Counted from the stretch's first letter, positions 20,052-29,216 are shown. The stretch is DNA of 64,000 nucleotides from Hymenobacter sp. IS2118 (GCF_000715495.1 NZ_JNLX01000145.1:1-64000), one strand, 5' to 3'. The notes: a model not told the origin generated them from the letters alone. Translations and numbers: made by a program.

Positions 20052-20125
20052 CTCAATTATAGTTGCTCGTTGTTAGTTGTCGGTGGTTTCTAATTGGCTC
20101 ACTGACAACGAACAACGAGCAAATC
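20052..20125. repeat. TTAGTTGTC-type inverted repeat
   Basis: GCTCGTTGTTAGTTGTC near 20063-20079 pairs with GACAACGAACAACGAGC near 20104-20120 with one mismatch. Related inverted repeats with AGTTGTC/GACAACT arms occur near 30425, 43307 and 59419. It lies between convergent genes. Confidence 0.6.
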
Positions 20126-20130
20126 CCCTT

Positions 20131-20874
20131 TTATTTACCATTCCAGATATCCCAGGCGGCCTCGGCTTGCAGGCATAGCATCTCGAAACCATTCTTTACC
20201 TGGGCACCCGCCTCCAGGCCCTTGGCCATAAACAGGGTTTCCATTGGGTTATACACCAGGTCGTAGAGGTAATGGTCGGCGGTGAGGGCGTGGTACGGGA
20301 GCTGCGGGCACTCGCCGGCGTTCGGAAACGTGCCCACTGGCGTGGCATTGATAATGAGCCGGTGCGAGGCCAGCAGCTGTGGCGTCAGGTCGTCGTAGGT
20401 GAGGCCCGGTCCGAGCAAGGTGCGCGACACGTTCCAATAGGGAATGCCCAACTCGCGCAGGGCCACCTCCACGGCTTTGGCCGCGCCGCCCGTGCCCAGC
20501 ACCAGGGCCCGCGCCGCCTCGCCGCGCAGCGGGCAAAAGGTGCGCAAGGAGTCCCGAAAGCCGATGTAATCTGTGTTGTGGCCCACCAGCCGTCCTTCAG
20601 CCGTGCGCTCAATCACATTAACGGCGCCCACGCGGTTAGCCGAAAGCGCCGTGTCGTCGAGGTAAGGCACCACTAACTCTTTGTACGGTACGGTCACGTT
20701 CAGGCCCGTCAGGTTGGGGTTGGCGGCCAGCAGCCTGGGCAGTTCCCCAATAGTGGCCAGCTCAAACAGGTCGTACCGGTGGTCCGCTAGCTGCTGCGAA
20801 TAAAATTTCTGCGTGAAGTACGTCTGCGAAAACGAGTGACTGAGGGTGCGGCCAATAAGCCCAAACTGACGCAT
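20131..20874 (-). CDS. aroE: Shikimate dehydrogenase (NADP+)
   Basis: A 247-residue enzyme reducing 3-dehydroshikimate to shikimate. The substrate-binding Ser pair is SHSFS near residue 13, the catalytic Lys is in NVTVPYKE, the Asn/Asp partner in HNTDYIGF, and the NADP-binding loop is LGTGGAAKA. The C-terminal DLVYNPMET and NGFEMLCLQAE motifs are also present. Length is slightly shorter than the E. coli enzyme, as is usual in Bacteroidota. aroK lies 38 kb away in the same window, so the two are not an operon. Confidence 0.97.
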   Translation of the reverse strand: MRQFGLIGRTLSHSFSQTYFTQKFYSQQLADHRYDLFELATIGELPRLLAANPNLTGLNVTVPYKELVVPYLDDTALSANRVGAVNVIERTAEGRLVGHNTDYIGFRDSLRTFCPLRGEAARALVLGTGGAAKAVEVALRELGIPYWNVSRTLLGPGLTYDDLTPQLLASHRLIINATPVGTFPNAGECPQLPYHALTADHYLYDLVYNPMETLFMAKGLEAGAQVKNGFEMLCLQAEAAWDIWNGK

Positions 20875-20918
20875 AAGGGGAATTCAAATAGCAGAAAAAC
20901 GCTCTAAAATAACACAAA

Positions 20919-20954
20919 AAAGCCGCCCCGGCCGGTAAAGGGCGGGGCGGCTTT
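20919..20954 (-). terminator. Terminator downstream of the DedA gene
   Basis: AAAGCCGCCCCG (20919-20930) pairs with CGGGGCGGCTTT (20943-20954). On the minus strand the stem runs into TTTTTT. It lies 44 bases past the DedA stop and upstream of the aroE start. Confidence 0.85.
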
Positions 20955-20997
20955 ATCAGTAGATTGCAATTTGTAAGAATTCCGGGAGGTAACGTCC

Positions 20998-21675
20998 TTA
21001 TTGGCCCTCGGCCACGGGCTGGGGGCTGAGCTTGCCTTTGATGAACGACCAGAGGGGCGGCAGAATGGACAGCAAAATAATCCCGTAGATAACCATGGTA
21101 AAATTCTTCTGCACCCATTCAATATTGCCAAAAAAGTAACCGGCCAGGGTGAGCGAAATCACCCAGAGCGCGGCGCCTGCAATGCTGTAGGAGATGAAAA
21201 AGCGGTAAGTCATGGTGCCCACACCGGCCACAAATGGCGCAAACGTGCGCACGATGGGCACGAAGCGCGCCATGATGATGGTCTTGCCGCCGTGCTTGGC
21301 ATAAAAAGCCTGCGTTTGGTCCAGGTATTTGCGGTTCAGGAACTTGTAGTTTTCCCGAAACACTTTCGGTCCCAGATAATCGCCTACAAAGTAGTTGAGG
21401 TTATCGCCCAAAAAGGCGGCGGCCATTAGCAGGGGAATGAGAATCAGGATATTCAGCAGCGGCTCCCCGGTTTCGAGGTTGGGCTGTGCTGCCAGCGTCC
21501 CGGCCACAAACAAAAGGGAGTCGCCGGGCAGGAAAGGAAAGATGATGACGCCCGTCTCGGTGAAGATAATGAGGAACAGAATGAGATAAGTCAGACTGCC
21601 GTATTCATTCACCAGGAGTTTGAGTTGCACGTCGAGGTGCAAAACAATATCGAAAAAATGCTTAATTAATTCCAT
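20998..21675 (-). CDS. DedA/VTT-domain membrane protein
   Basis: A 225-residue integral membrane protein. It carries the DedA signatures: FLPGDSLLFVAG in the first re-entrant segment and ARFVPIVRTFAPFVAGVG in the second, with basic residues in both. DedA proteins are implicated in recycling the lipid carrier undecaprenyl phosphate and in membrane homeostasis. The start at 21675 (MELIKHFFD) was preferred over 21735. It is followed by a terminator and separated from aroE. Confidence 0.93.
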   Translation of the reverse strand: MELIKHFFDIVLHLDVQLKLLVNEYGSLTYLILFLIIFTETGVIIFPFLPGDSLLFVAGTLAAQPNLETGEPLLNILILIPLLMAAAFLGDNLNYFVGDYLGPKVFRENYKFLNRKYLDQTQAFYAKHGGKTIIMARFVPIVRTFAPFVAGVGTMTYRFFISYSIAGAALWVISLTLAGYFFGNIEWVQKNFTMVIYGIILLSILPPLWSFIKGKLSPQPVAEGQ

Positions 21676-22183
21676 GCCAGATATAAGTGAGGCACAAAGA
21701 AAACCGTTAGTCGCCGAACCAGCCGAAGCCCCCACACTAAGGAGTAACTAATGAGGGCCTTTTACCAATTTAGCAGGGCCTTGGATTCGGTTATTTTCAG
21801 CAAGGCCGGAGAGAAAGGAGGTGGTATTATTTGATGAGAATATTTTGCGCCAGGCCCCCACTGTTCATACCTTTGTAGCTCAGATTCAAAACATAGCAGT
21901 ATAAATTATTAAATGTTTTTACAGTAGATACCGAAGAGCAGGAATAGGCGTTAGGAATACACTGGACGCGCAATTGAGCGTCGCGAAAGCCTCGCAGCTG
22001 GTTTACGAACCTTTGCATGAGGAACCAAAATTTGGAAAGTGGCATGACGTGTGCGGGGCACGACGGCGGTGGAAGTCTGTCCGTCACGCTTCTGAGCCTG
22101 GCGGCGTCTTTTCGAACAAAACCGCAATAACTCCCATTATGCCTTTCTCGTTGTAGGAGAGGACGTAACTTATACTTTATCGA
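21676..22183. other. 508-base intergenic region with a promoter but no clear gene
   Basis: This is the longest uninterrupted gene-free stretch in the window. It holds a good Bacteroidota promoter (21844-21875) whose transcript would run about 300 bases before reaching the bestrophin start. Short open frames exist on both strands (for example 21974-22156 on plus) but none has protein-like composition or a recognisable family. It could be a long 5' leader or a small RNA. Confidence 0.5.
21844..21875 (+). promoter_or_regulatory. Bacteroidota-type promoter TTTG-N20-TACCTTTG
   Basis: TTTG (21844-21847), a 20-base spacer and TACCTTTG (21868-21875) match the primary-sigma consensus of Bacteroidota in both boxes. 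Transcription would start near 21882, about 300 bases before the bestrophin-like gene. Confidence 0.65.
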
Positions 22184-23107
22184 ATGATTGTTTACCAGGG
22201 AGGGGATTGGTGGAAAGCCTTGCGGCACTTCCAGACTTCGGCAATCATTCGCCTATTACTGAAGCGTGTAGCACTGGTGGGCCTCTATGGCTCGGCAGTA
22301 GCCGTTATCAGCCTCGATTTTCATACCCTGAACGTGAAAATCGGTCGCGAATACCTCTCCATCCTGGGTATTCTGCTAAGCTTGTTGCTCGTGTTCCGCA
22401 CCAATACCGCCTACGACCGCTACTACGAAGGCCGCAAAGTGTGGGGCGTTCTGGTATCGCAATGCCGGGGCTTGGCTATGGAAATGAATGCCCTGCTGCC
22501 CCGCGAGGCCAAAGCCAGCCGGCGCTACTTCGCGGCCCTCATCTCCAATTTCCCCATTGCTGTGGAAGGTAGCCTGCGCAACAAGGTGCGCTTCGATAAA
22601 ATGGAAGCCACGCCCGACATCATCGAACGCCTGCAAAAGGCCGAGAGTGTGGCTTCTACCATCATTGCCGTGCTCATGGAAAGCGTGGAGCAGCTCCGCC
22701 AGGTGCAGATATTCGACCCCATTCACCTCATCAATATCAAGCAGCACTACCTCGCGATGATGGCCGTGAACGGCACTTGCGAGCGCATCAAGTCCACGCC
22801 CATCCCGTATTCGTACAGCTTCTTTATAAAGTGCTATATCACAATATTTATTATGATAATGCCGCTCGTGCTGGTCGATTCCTGCGATTGGTGGATGGTG
22901 CCCATCACCATGATTGGAGCCTACGCCATGCTGGGACTGGAAATGATAGGGAACGAAATTGAAAACCCTTTTGGTTACGACAGCAATGACCTGCCCATTA
23001 CCCAGCTTTCCAACAAAATTCGGGTGAGCGTGCACGACCTGCTGGGTGTGGAGCTGCCGGCTGAGAAAAAAGCTTTAGCATCAGTTCCCTACAGCGTTAT
23101 GCATTAG
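22184..23107 (+). CDS. Bestrophin-like (UPF0187) membrane channel protein
   Basis: A 307-residue protein with the bestrophin/UPF0187 pattern: an early charged segment GGDWWKALRHF, then hydrophobic helices, the FRTNTAYDRYYEGRKVWG motif that follows the second helix, and the late IENPFGYDSNDLPI motif. Bacterial homologues form pentameric ion channels, cation- or anion-selective depending on the pore residues. The start MIVYQGGDWW at 22184 is the family's usual one. Selectivity and role are not predictable. Confidence 0.92.
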   Translation: MIVYQGGDWWKALRHFQTSAIIRLLLKRVALVGLYGSAVAVISLDFHTLNVKIGREYLSILGILLSLLLVFRTNTAYDRYYEGRKVWGVLVSQCRGLAMEMNALLPREAKASRRYFAALISNFPIAVEGSLRNKVRFDKMEATPDIIERLQKAESVASTIIAVLMESVEQLRQVQIFDPIHLINIKQHYLAMMAVNGTCERIKSTPIPYSYSFFIKCYITIFIMIMPLVLVDSCDWWMVPITMIGAYAMLGLEMIGNEIENPFGYDSNDLPITQLSNKIRVSVHDLLGVELPAEKKALASVPYSVMH

Positions 23108-23293
23108 CGTTTGTTTTGTTTTTGGGTGTTTAATTGGCACGCAAAGCCGTATAAAGCAGTGTTTTAGTATCGTCTGACCAATTTATTCTTTTTTTGAGAT
23201 AAGTAAGACATCCTTTTTTTTAACATGAGCGTATATGGCGCTCGATGCGCAACGCGCGTTTTCTCCCCTGATTTCATTCAAATACCCAATTCC

Positions 23294-26200
23294 ATGAATA
23301 ATCTAACTTTTACTCAAAAGCTGCTGCGGCAGCGCTTTTTCTTCAACTGCCTCATCCCGCTACTTGCGTTGTTTGTGGGTGTGGGCTCGGCCCAGGCGCA
23401 AAACGTTGCCATTGCTGTCGGTACCAACGTTACCCTGAATGTGAAGGGTACGACCAGTGCATACAACACGCGTGGTACCAATGGAAATACCTTTGTTAAT
23501 AATGATTTCGGTTCATTCAATGTTAATTCCGATGTCTTTACGCTCAACGCTACTACGTTGCGGCTTGATGAGACGGCAGCTACTGCGCTCAATGCTTTCC
23601 TGCTAATCCGGGTTTTCCAAGGTAATCTATCTACTGCAAGCACTGCAAACTCACCGGCATTTACTGTTATAGCGTTGCAAGACGGCGGAACTGTAAACGG
23701 CGCGCATCAATTCACGCTGAGCTCAGCGTCTATCAACCTGTTAAGTTCGGTAGTTGGTAGTGCAGCTGGTACGTCATATCGATTCGACCTTCGTTATCGG
23801 GTATTTCAAGGCAATGGCACGACGTACAATTCGCCCATTAGAAATTCCGTTTTTACGGCCGTTACGCCTCCCTTTGTTCCTTCATCGGCTACGCTGCGCA
23901 ACGTCATAGTAACTTCCGGCACTACGGCGGCTAATGCCACTACCAACACTTACGACGCTAATACCAGCGCTGCTGGACCAGGAGTATTCAATGGAACAGA
24001 CTTTGGTCCCTTGAACCTAAGCAGCAGCCGTTTGCTGCTGCGCGGTGGCGCCATCGAGATTCAGGAGCGCAATGGCGACTCATTCAATCAGGCCCAAATC
24101 AGCTACGTAGTTTCTCCGGGTACTCTCGCTACGGCAGGGGCAGCTTTCCCCCAAGGACAAAATTTGCCGTTGACGGAGGTAAGCTATAATGCGGCTACTA
24201 TGACGCGTCGGTTTGCTCTCAGCAATGCTGCTCGTAACATCTTGTCACTGGCCACTACTGGTGGTAGTCCGGGCACTAGCTACCGCTTCGATGTCAGCGT
24301 TTCGGCTACTGGTACCAATTTCGATTCCGACCCTATTACCCTCAGTGGGCAGCGCCAGCGCTCGGTATTTACCGCCACGGGTGTTCCGATATTCCAGCCT
24401 ACGCTGAATAACACAACTGTTCTAGTTGCTGCCAATGGTGGGAGTAATGTTTCGTACGATGGCAGCAATGTTTCCGCTAATCCCGATTTTGCTGGCGCCA
24501 ACCTTGGCACCTTTGACGTGAACGAAGGTTTACTCGTTCTTAATGGTGGCACAGCAACTACGGTGGCAAACGGCCCTAATATGGTTGATGACGTTACATT
24601 GTATTTCCGCGTTCGGAGGAATGGTACTGGCGGCGGGGGATTTAGCTCGTTGCCGTTAGTACAAACCTCCTTAAATACGGATGGTAATGGCACCCGGACA
24701 CGCACCTTCGAGCTTTCTAATGCCGCTCGAAACTTGCTCGCAGCTGTTACCGCCACGGGTGATTACCGGGTTGATGTTTATCTGCAGGCGAGCGGTGTAA
24801 ACGAGGATGTGGAGGCTGAGGGCATGGATGGTACTTTTCTGGTAACCAGCCCTACGTACATAGCCAACTTCACGGTGAATGGTACACCTGTTGTGACTAC
24901 GGTATGGACTGGCGGACTAGATGACAACTGGTTCGATGCCCTAAACTGGACCAATGGCGTGCCAACGGCCACTTCAAATGCTATTATCCCCAACTTCCCA
25001 AGTGGAAACACTCGGCCTTACCCAAACATCTACAGCGATGTGGTGAAGCCGCCCACGGCACAATCCACTTCCACCAATCCGGATGGCACTCAGGACGTCA
25101 TTCCAGCTACTCCCGGCTATGACAATAGAGGCAGCGGCAATGCCATGGTTCGCAACCTCACATTACAGGGCACCTCGCAGGGAAACCGAAGCATCACGCG
25201 CCTAATCCGTGGTCGGTTAGATGTGTTTGGTGATTTTGACAACCCCCAGGGTAGCTTCATCCAGCGTGAAACAACGGTCATTAGTTTCAAATCGCAAGGT
25301 AATCAGACCATTAGCGGCTCTATTAACGGTTTCACGGATGTTGAGATTGACGGCGGTGCCAATAGCATCAAGACCCTGACGGGTAGCTTTAAGGTGAAGG
25401 CCGGCGGCTCGCTGCGATTCATTAATGGCATTTTGCAAACCAATATTTCCTTGGTAAGCAGCAACTTTGTGGATTTTGAAGGCGCTTCTACCGACCCGAC
25501 TACTTTGGTTATTGTTCCAGCGGCTCAGCTTCTTGGCGAAACGGAAACCAGTTGGTTGCGCGGTTTCATAACCACTACCCAGCCTGCTGCCCTCAATACT
25601 CCTCAGAATTTCAGCAATATTGGTCTAACGCTGACGTTCACCGAAAATGAGCCCGGTAATACGACCGTTACCCGCAACACCGTAGAAAACCGGCCAGAAA
25701 CCGCTTTCGCGGGCTCGACATTGAACCCCAATTCCGACCCTAGGCCAAGTATCCGTCGCATATTCGGCGTGCAGCCAGCTAACCCAGCTACCCAAGGCCG
25801 CCGTTTGAGGGCAAACATAGCTTTCCGCTACCTCGACAATGAATTGGTTAACTTGAGAAGGTTCGACGACCCTAACAACCCCAACTTTAACAGTACCACC
25901 TCACTGGACGAGAGCAAGCTGTCGCTTTACGTATCGTCTACGGGCGGCAACACGTTCAACCAGCTGGGTCGTGATTCCAATACTGGTAATGTGCTCACGA
26001 AAGCCAACATAACCACGTTTGCTACCTTCACATTGAGTGAAGCTGCGGTGTTGCCTCCCTTACCCGTTACTCTCACCAAGTTCGATGTGCAGCGCACTGG
26101 TACTGATGCGCTCGTAACGTGGGCTACGGCCAGCGAAATCAACAGCAAAGGCTTCAGCGTGCAGGTGTCGAAGGATGGTAAGGAGTTCCGTACCCTGGGC

Positions 26201-26629
26201 TTTGTGGCCAGCGTTGCGCCAAATAGCTCGCGTCTCACCAACTACAGCTTCACCGACAACGAGAAGAACAAAGCCGGCCTGCGCTACTACCGTTTGGAGC
26301 AGGTTGATATTGACGGTACTCTGGCCTACAATACCCCGAAAGTGGTATCGTTCGAAGGTGCCTTTAACCAGACCGGTGTAGCCTTCGCTTACCCGAACCC
26401 CTACATCAACGAAGTGTCGCTGAGCCTCAAGTCGAGCACCGACGGAAAAGCCTTGGTCAACATTACCGACATGACGGGCCGTACGGTTGGTCAGCGCACC
26501 ATTGCGCTTGCTACCGGTACCAACGAAGTAGAAGTGAAGGATTTGGCAAACCTCAAGTCCGGCCTCTACCTGATGCGGGTAACGATGCCTTCGGGCGAGG
26601 TTAAGAATGTGAAAGTGGTGAAGCAATAA
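23294..26629 (+). CDS. Large secreted protein with T9SS type A sorting domain
   Basis: A 1,111-residue protein starting with a signal peptide (hydrophobic core ending GSAQAQ). The N-terminal two thirds contain repeated units with similar blocks such as 'YRFDLRYRVF', 'FALSNAARNILSL' and 'FELSNAARNLLAA', suggesting at least three divergent repeats. A GLDDNWFDALNWTNGVP block lies near 540, as in many Bacteroidota surface proteins. The C-terminus has an FN3-like unit (LPVTLTKFDVQRTG) and the type IX secretion sorting domain (AYPNPY ... GLYLMRV ... VKVVKQ). The gene is visibly less GC-rich than its neighbours. No enzymatic domain is recognised; it is probably a surface adhesin or structural protein. 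Confidence 0.9.
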   Translation: MNNLTFTQKLLRQRFFFNCLIPLLALFVGVGSAQAQNVAIAVGTNVTLNVKGTTSAYNTRGTNGNTFVNNDFGSFNVNSDVFTLNATTLRLDETAATALNAFLLIRVFQGNLSTASTANSPAFTVIALQDGGTVNGAHQFTLSSASINLLSSVVGSAAGTSYRFDLRYRVFQGNGTTYNSPIRNSVFTAVTPPFVPSSATLRNVIVTSGTTAANATTNTYDANTSAAGPGVFNGTDFGPLNLSSSRLLLRGGAIEIQERNGDSFNQAQISYVVSPGTLATAGAAFPQGQNLPLTEVSYNAATMTRRFALSNAARNILSLATTGGSPGTSYRFDVSVSATGTNFDSDPITLSGQRQRSVFTATGVPIFQPTLNNTTVLVAANGGSNVSYDGSNVSANPDFAGANLGTFDVNEGLLVLNGGTATTVANGPNMVDDVTLYFRVRRNGTGGGGFSSLPLVQTSLNTDGNGTRTRTFELSNAARNLLAAVTATGDYRVDVYLQASGVNEDVEAEGMDGTFLVTSPTYIANFTVNGTPVVTTVWTGGLDDNWFDALNWTNGVPTATSNAIIPNFPSGNTRPYPNIYSDVVKPPTAQSTSTNPDGTQDVIPATPGYDNRGSGNAMVRNLTLQGTSQGNRSITRLIRGRLDVFGDFDNPQGSFIQRETTVISFKSQGNQTISGSINGFTDVEIDGGANSIKTLTGSFKVKAGGSLRFINGILQTNISLVSSNFVDFEGASTDPTTLVIVPAAQLLGETETSWLRGFITTTQPAALNTPQNFSNIGLTLTFTENEPGNTTVTRNTVENRPETAFAGSTLNPNSDPRPSIRRIFGVQPANPATQGRRLRANIAFRYLDNELVNLRRFDDPNNPNFNSTTSLDESKLSLYVSSTGGNTFNQLGRDSNTGNVLTKANITTFATFTLSEAAVLPPLPVTLTKFDVQRTGTDALVTWATASEINSKGFSVQVSKDGKEFRTLGFVASVAPNSSRLTNYSFTDNEKNKAGLRYYRLEQVDIDGTLAYNTPKVVSFEGAFNQTGVAFAYPNPYINEVSLSLKSSTDGKALVNITDMTGRTVGQRTIALATGTNEVEVKDLANLKSGLYLMRVTMPSGEVKNVKVVKQ

Positions 26630-26650
26630 GCTCACCCCTCTCTAAAAGTA

Positions 26651-26686
26651 AAAATGCCGGTCTCCGCAAGGAGGCCGGCATTTTTT
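26651..26686 (+). terminator. Terminator after the T9SS cargo gene
   Basis: AAATGCCGG-T-CTCC and GGAG-G-CCGGCATTT form a stem with a GCAA loop, followed by TTTTTT. It lies 22 bases past the stop codon and between convergent genes. Confidence 0.85.
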
Positions 26687-26734
26687 GTGCCTTACGCAAT
26701 AGCTGCGCGCAGATTGCGGCAGCAACCCGGTCGG

Positions 26735-27565
26735 TTAGCCGCGCGGCATAGACGTACCAGGCTTGCCGGTTTTGGCGGCCGGGTGAAACATGGGGTCCAC
26801 GGCGTCCATGTCGAGGAAGTGCGAGAAGGTGTCGCCCCGCAGGCCCAAGCGGATGGTTTCGAGGCTCACCACCTCGTTGGGCGCAATGTTGCCCAGGTTT
26901 ACGTTGGCACCCAGTAGTTTGATAAACCAAACCTGCTGCGCCTTCTGGGGCGCTTCCCAGAGAATCTTTTCGGAAGGTATTTTGGTGAGAATTTCCTCTA
27001 CCAGTCCCGAGCGTACCTCGCCGGTGCTACGGAACAGGCCCACGTTGCCTCCCTCACGCGCCTCGCCGATTACCTTGATGGCTCCGGCCGACAGCTCGGC
27101 TTCCATCTGCGCAATCCATTTGTAGGGCGGAATGATTTTCTCGGCATCCTTGGAGCCTACTTCGCTCAGCACGCGTACCGATTTGCTTAGCTCGCGGATA
27201 AACCCGCATTTGCGCTCGTGATTGAGGTCGATGCTACCATCGGATACTTCGGCGTACTCCATGCCGTAAGTGTCCAGCAGGCGGCGGTAATCGTCGAATT
27301 GGTTGCGGATGATGAAAGCCTCAAACAAGGTGCCCCCGAAATACACGGGAATGTCGGCCGCCCGGTAGATTTCGAGCTTGCGCTTTAGGTTGGGCACCAC
27401 GTAAGAAGTTCCCCAGCCCAGCTTCACCACGTCGGTGTAGGCGGCGCTCACTTCCAGAAAATCTTCTACTTCGCGCAGGCTCATGCCCTTGTCCATTACC
27501 ATCGTATAGCCCTGTTCGCGGGGCTTGGGCGTGCGCTCGGGGAGTTGAGAGAGGTCGTAATTCAT
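26735..27565 (-). CDS. Phosphosulfolactate synthase-like (ComA/HSA32 family) protein
   Basis: A 276-residue TIM-barrel protein. The family signatures include the N-terminal KPREQGYTMVMDKG, VVKLGWGTSY, VYFGGTLFEAF, VEVSDGSI-like AEVSDGSIDL, and VLSEVGSKD. In methanogens ComA joins sulfite to phosphoenolpyruvate to make phosphosulfolactate, the first step to coenzyme M; plants have a related heat-stress protein, HSA32. Bacteroidota do not make coenzyme M, so the role is open: a link to sulfonate metabolism (for instance sulfonolipid precursors) is possible but unproven. Neighbouring genes give no help. Confidence 0.85.
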   Translation of the reverse strand: MNYDLSQLPERTPKPREQGYTMVMDKGMSLREVEDFLEVSAAYTDVVKLGWGTSYVVPNLKRKLEIYRAADIPVYFGGTLFEAFIIRNQFDDYRRLLDTYGMEYAEVSDGSIDLNHERKCGFIRELSKSVRVLSEVGSKDAEKIIPPYKWIAQMEAELSAGAIKVIGEAREGGNVGLFRSTGEVRSGLVEEILTKIPSEKILWEAPQKAQQVWFIKLLGANVNLGNIAPNEVVSLETIRLGLRGDTFSHFLDMDAVDPMFHPAAKTGKPGTSMPRG

Positions 27566-27591
27566 AATCGCTGATTAGCTGTGATTAGCTA

Positions 27592-27792
27592 TGATTTCGC
27601 TGATTCCTGACGGTCCCGAATTTATGGGCTGGCAGGCTTCGGCACAAAAAAGCCGCCCGCAATAACGCGGGCGGCTACAAAAGTAGGGTAGGACAGAGTT
27701 ATTAGAATGTAATTGCGTGAAGTATGCCGTCAATAGCCTGATTACAAATCAGTTACCGGCCACTTCACATAAATACATAATCAGCGAAATCA
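27592..27792. repeat. 14-bp inverted repeat flanking the TPR-gene terminator
   Basis: TGATTTCGCTGATT (27592-27605) is the exact reverse complement of AATCAGCGAAATCA (27779-27792). The pair encloses the terminator hairpin at 27645-27676. Variants of GATTAGCT also repeat just to the left. It resembles the edges of a small palindromic intergenic element. Confidence 0.6.
27645..27676 (-). terminator. Terminator downstream of the TPR gene
   Basis: AGCCGCCCGC (27651-27660) pairs with GCGGGCGGCT (27667-27676) across a 6-base loop. The minus strand then reads TTTTTT. It stands 134 bases past the TPR stop and before the ComA-like gene. Confidence 0.85.
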
Positions 27793-27809
27793 CGGTTAAT
27801 CAAGCCCAA

Positions 27810-29216
27810 TCAGTGATTTCGGAACTGCTCAATCAGCTTCTTCAGACCTGGCTGTTCGCGCAGGGCCGGAAAGTAGTCGAATAGCAGCACATGCTGCTCG
27901 TAGTTGAGCGTGAGCGCCGTTTCCAGCGTGTTATAGGCTTCGCGCATCCGGCCATCAGCTAGCTGGTAGGCGCACAGCATGTAGTGGAAGTGCGCTTCGT
28001 GCGGGTGCAGGTTAACGGCGTGGCGCACCAGCTCCACGGCTTCGGTAAAATGCCCCTGCTCGTAGAGAATGGCGCTCCAGCTCACCCAGCCCTGTGCGTC
28101 GTCGGGTGCTACTTCGGTGGCCTTCTCATACGATTCGAGGGCGCTGACAACGTTGCCCACCTGGTTTTCGGCCGCCCCCAGCGCCGACCAGTATTCGCCG
28201 CTTTCGGCGTAGAGCTCAGTGGCCTTACGGAAGTAATGAATGGCTTCGAACCAGCGGCCCTGCTCCTGCAGCAGCACGCCCTGGCCAAACCACGCTTCGT
28301 CCATCTCGGGGTTTAGCTCCAGGGCCTGGCGGTAGTAGCGGCGGGCGGGCTCCCAGTCGCGCAGCTTTTCGTAGCATTCGCCAATGTTGCACAAGGCCTC
28401 ATCGGTGGGCTCGCCGGTGGGGTAGGCCAGCTCAAATTCGGGGATGGCTTTCTGGTACTCCTGTTGGCACACAAACGTATCGGCCAGCCAGTGGTGGGCG
28501 TCGTGAAAATCGGGGCTGATGACCACCGCATAATCAAATGCTTCTACTGCCTTGGCAAAATCCTCGCGGCGGTACCAGTACTGCCCCAGGTTGTACCAGG
28601 CCGTGGCCGAAAACGGGTCGTCGTCGGTGAAGCGCTTGAAAAACTCTTCGTGTTCGTCAAGGCGCCCGCTGATGTCCAGACAGTGCAACAGCTCCTGCAC
28701 GCCGGTTTCGTTGTCAGGGTTGAGGCGCAGGCTTTGCTTGTAGTGCTTGGCCGCGCTCTTGAATTTCTGCCAGCTTTGGAAAGCCAGGCCAAGGTTGAAG
28801 TGAATGTCTTCCCGCTCGGGTTCCTGCTCGAGGCCGGCGCGAAAAAACTCAACCGCCTGCTCAAACTCGCCCCGCTGGGTGCTGATGATACCCCGCGTTA
28901 CGGCCACGTCGGCATTGGTGGGGTCGAGGGCCGCTACGGCGTCAATCTGGCGTTCCGCTTCGGTGTAGTCGCCGCGCATGGCCGTAACCTGGGCCCGGTC
29001 GATGAGCAGCTCCGTGGAGAAGGGGTACTGGCCCAGGGCCGCTTCGCAGGCTTGCAGGGCCTTATCAAATTCCGCGTTGGTAACGTAGTGGTCGATGATG
29101 TTCTCAAAGTCCTCTAAATCGAAGAAGACGGGCTCCTGCTGGGCCACCATGCGCTCGAAACGACGGACGACATCGAGCACAGCCCGGTGATTTTCAAAAT
29201 GTTCGTTCATGCGCAT
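27810..29216 (-). CDS. Tetratricopeptide-repeat protein
   Basis: A 468-residue soluble protein made almost entirely of TPR units from about residue 40 to the end (for example AWYNLGQYWYRREDFAKAVEAFDYAVVISPDF, and AWFGQGVLLQEQGRWFEAIHYF). There is no signal peptide or membrane segment, so it is probably a cytoplasmic scaffold. An in-frame Met two codons in (29210, MNEHFEN) is an equally possible start. TPR proteins mediate protein-protein contacts; no partner is suggested by the neighbours. Confidence 0.9.
   Translation of the reverse strand: MRMNEHFENHRAVLDVVRRFERMVAQQEPVFFDLEDFENIIDHYVTNAEFDKALQACEAALGQYPFSTELLIDRAQVTAMRGDYTEAERQIDAVAALDPTNADVAVTRGIISTQRGEFEQAVEFFRAGLEQEPEREDIHFNLGLAFQSWQKFKSAAKHYKQSLRLNPDNETGVQELLHCLDISGRLDEHEEFFKRFTDDDPFSATAWYNLGQYWYRREDFAKAVEAFDYAVVISPDFHDAHHWLADTFVCQQEYQKAIPEFELAYPTGEPTDEALCNIGECYEKLRDWEPARRYYRQALELNPEMDEAWFGQGVLLQEQGRWFEAIHYFRKATELYAESGEYWSALGAAENQVGNVVSALESYEKATEVAPDDAQGWVSWSAILYEQGHFTEAVELVRHAVNLHPHEAHFHYMLCAYQLADGRMREAYNTLETALTLNYEQHVLLFDYFPALREQPGLKKLIEQFRNH

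Noticed and set aside
21827-22228. 133-residue minus-strand frame and 60-residue plus-strand frame in the gap before the bestrophin gene
   Set aside because: Neither has a credible composition or family match and the minus frame overlaps the bestrophin start; the region is described as a possible leader or RNA instead.
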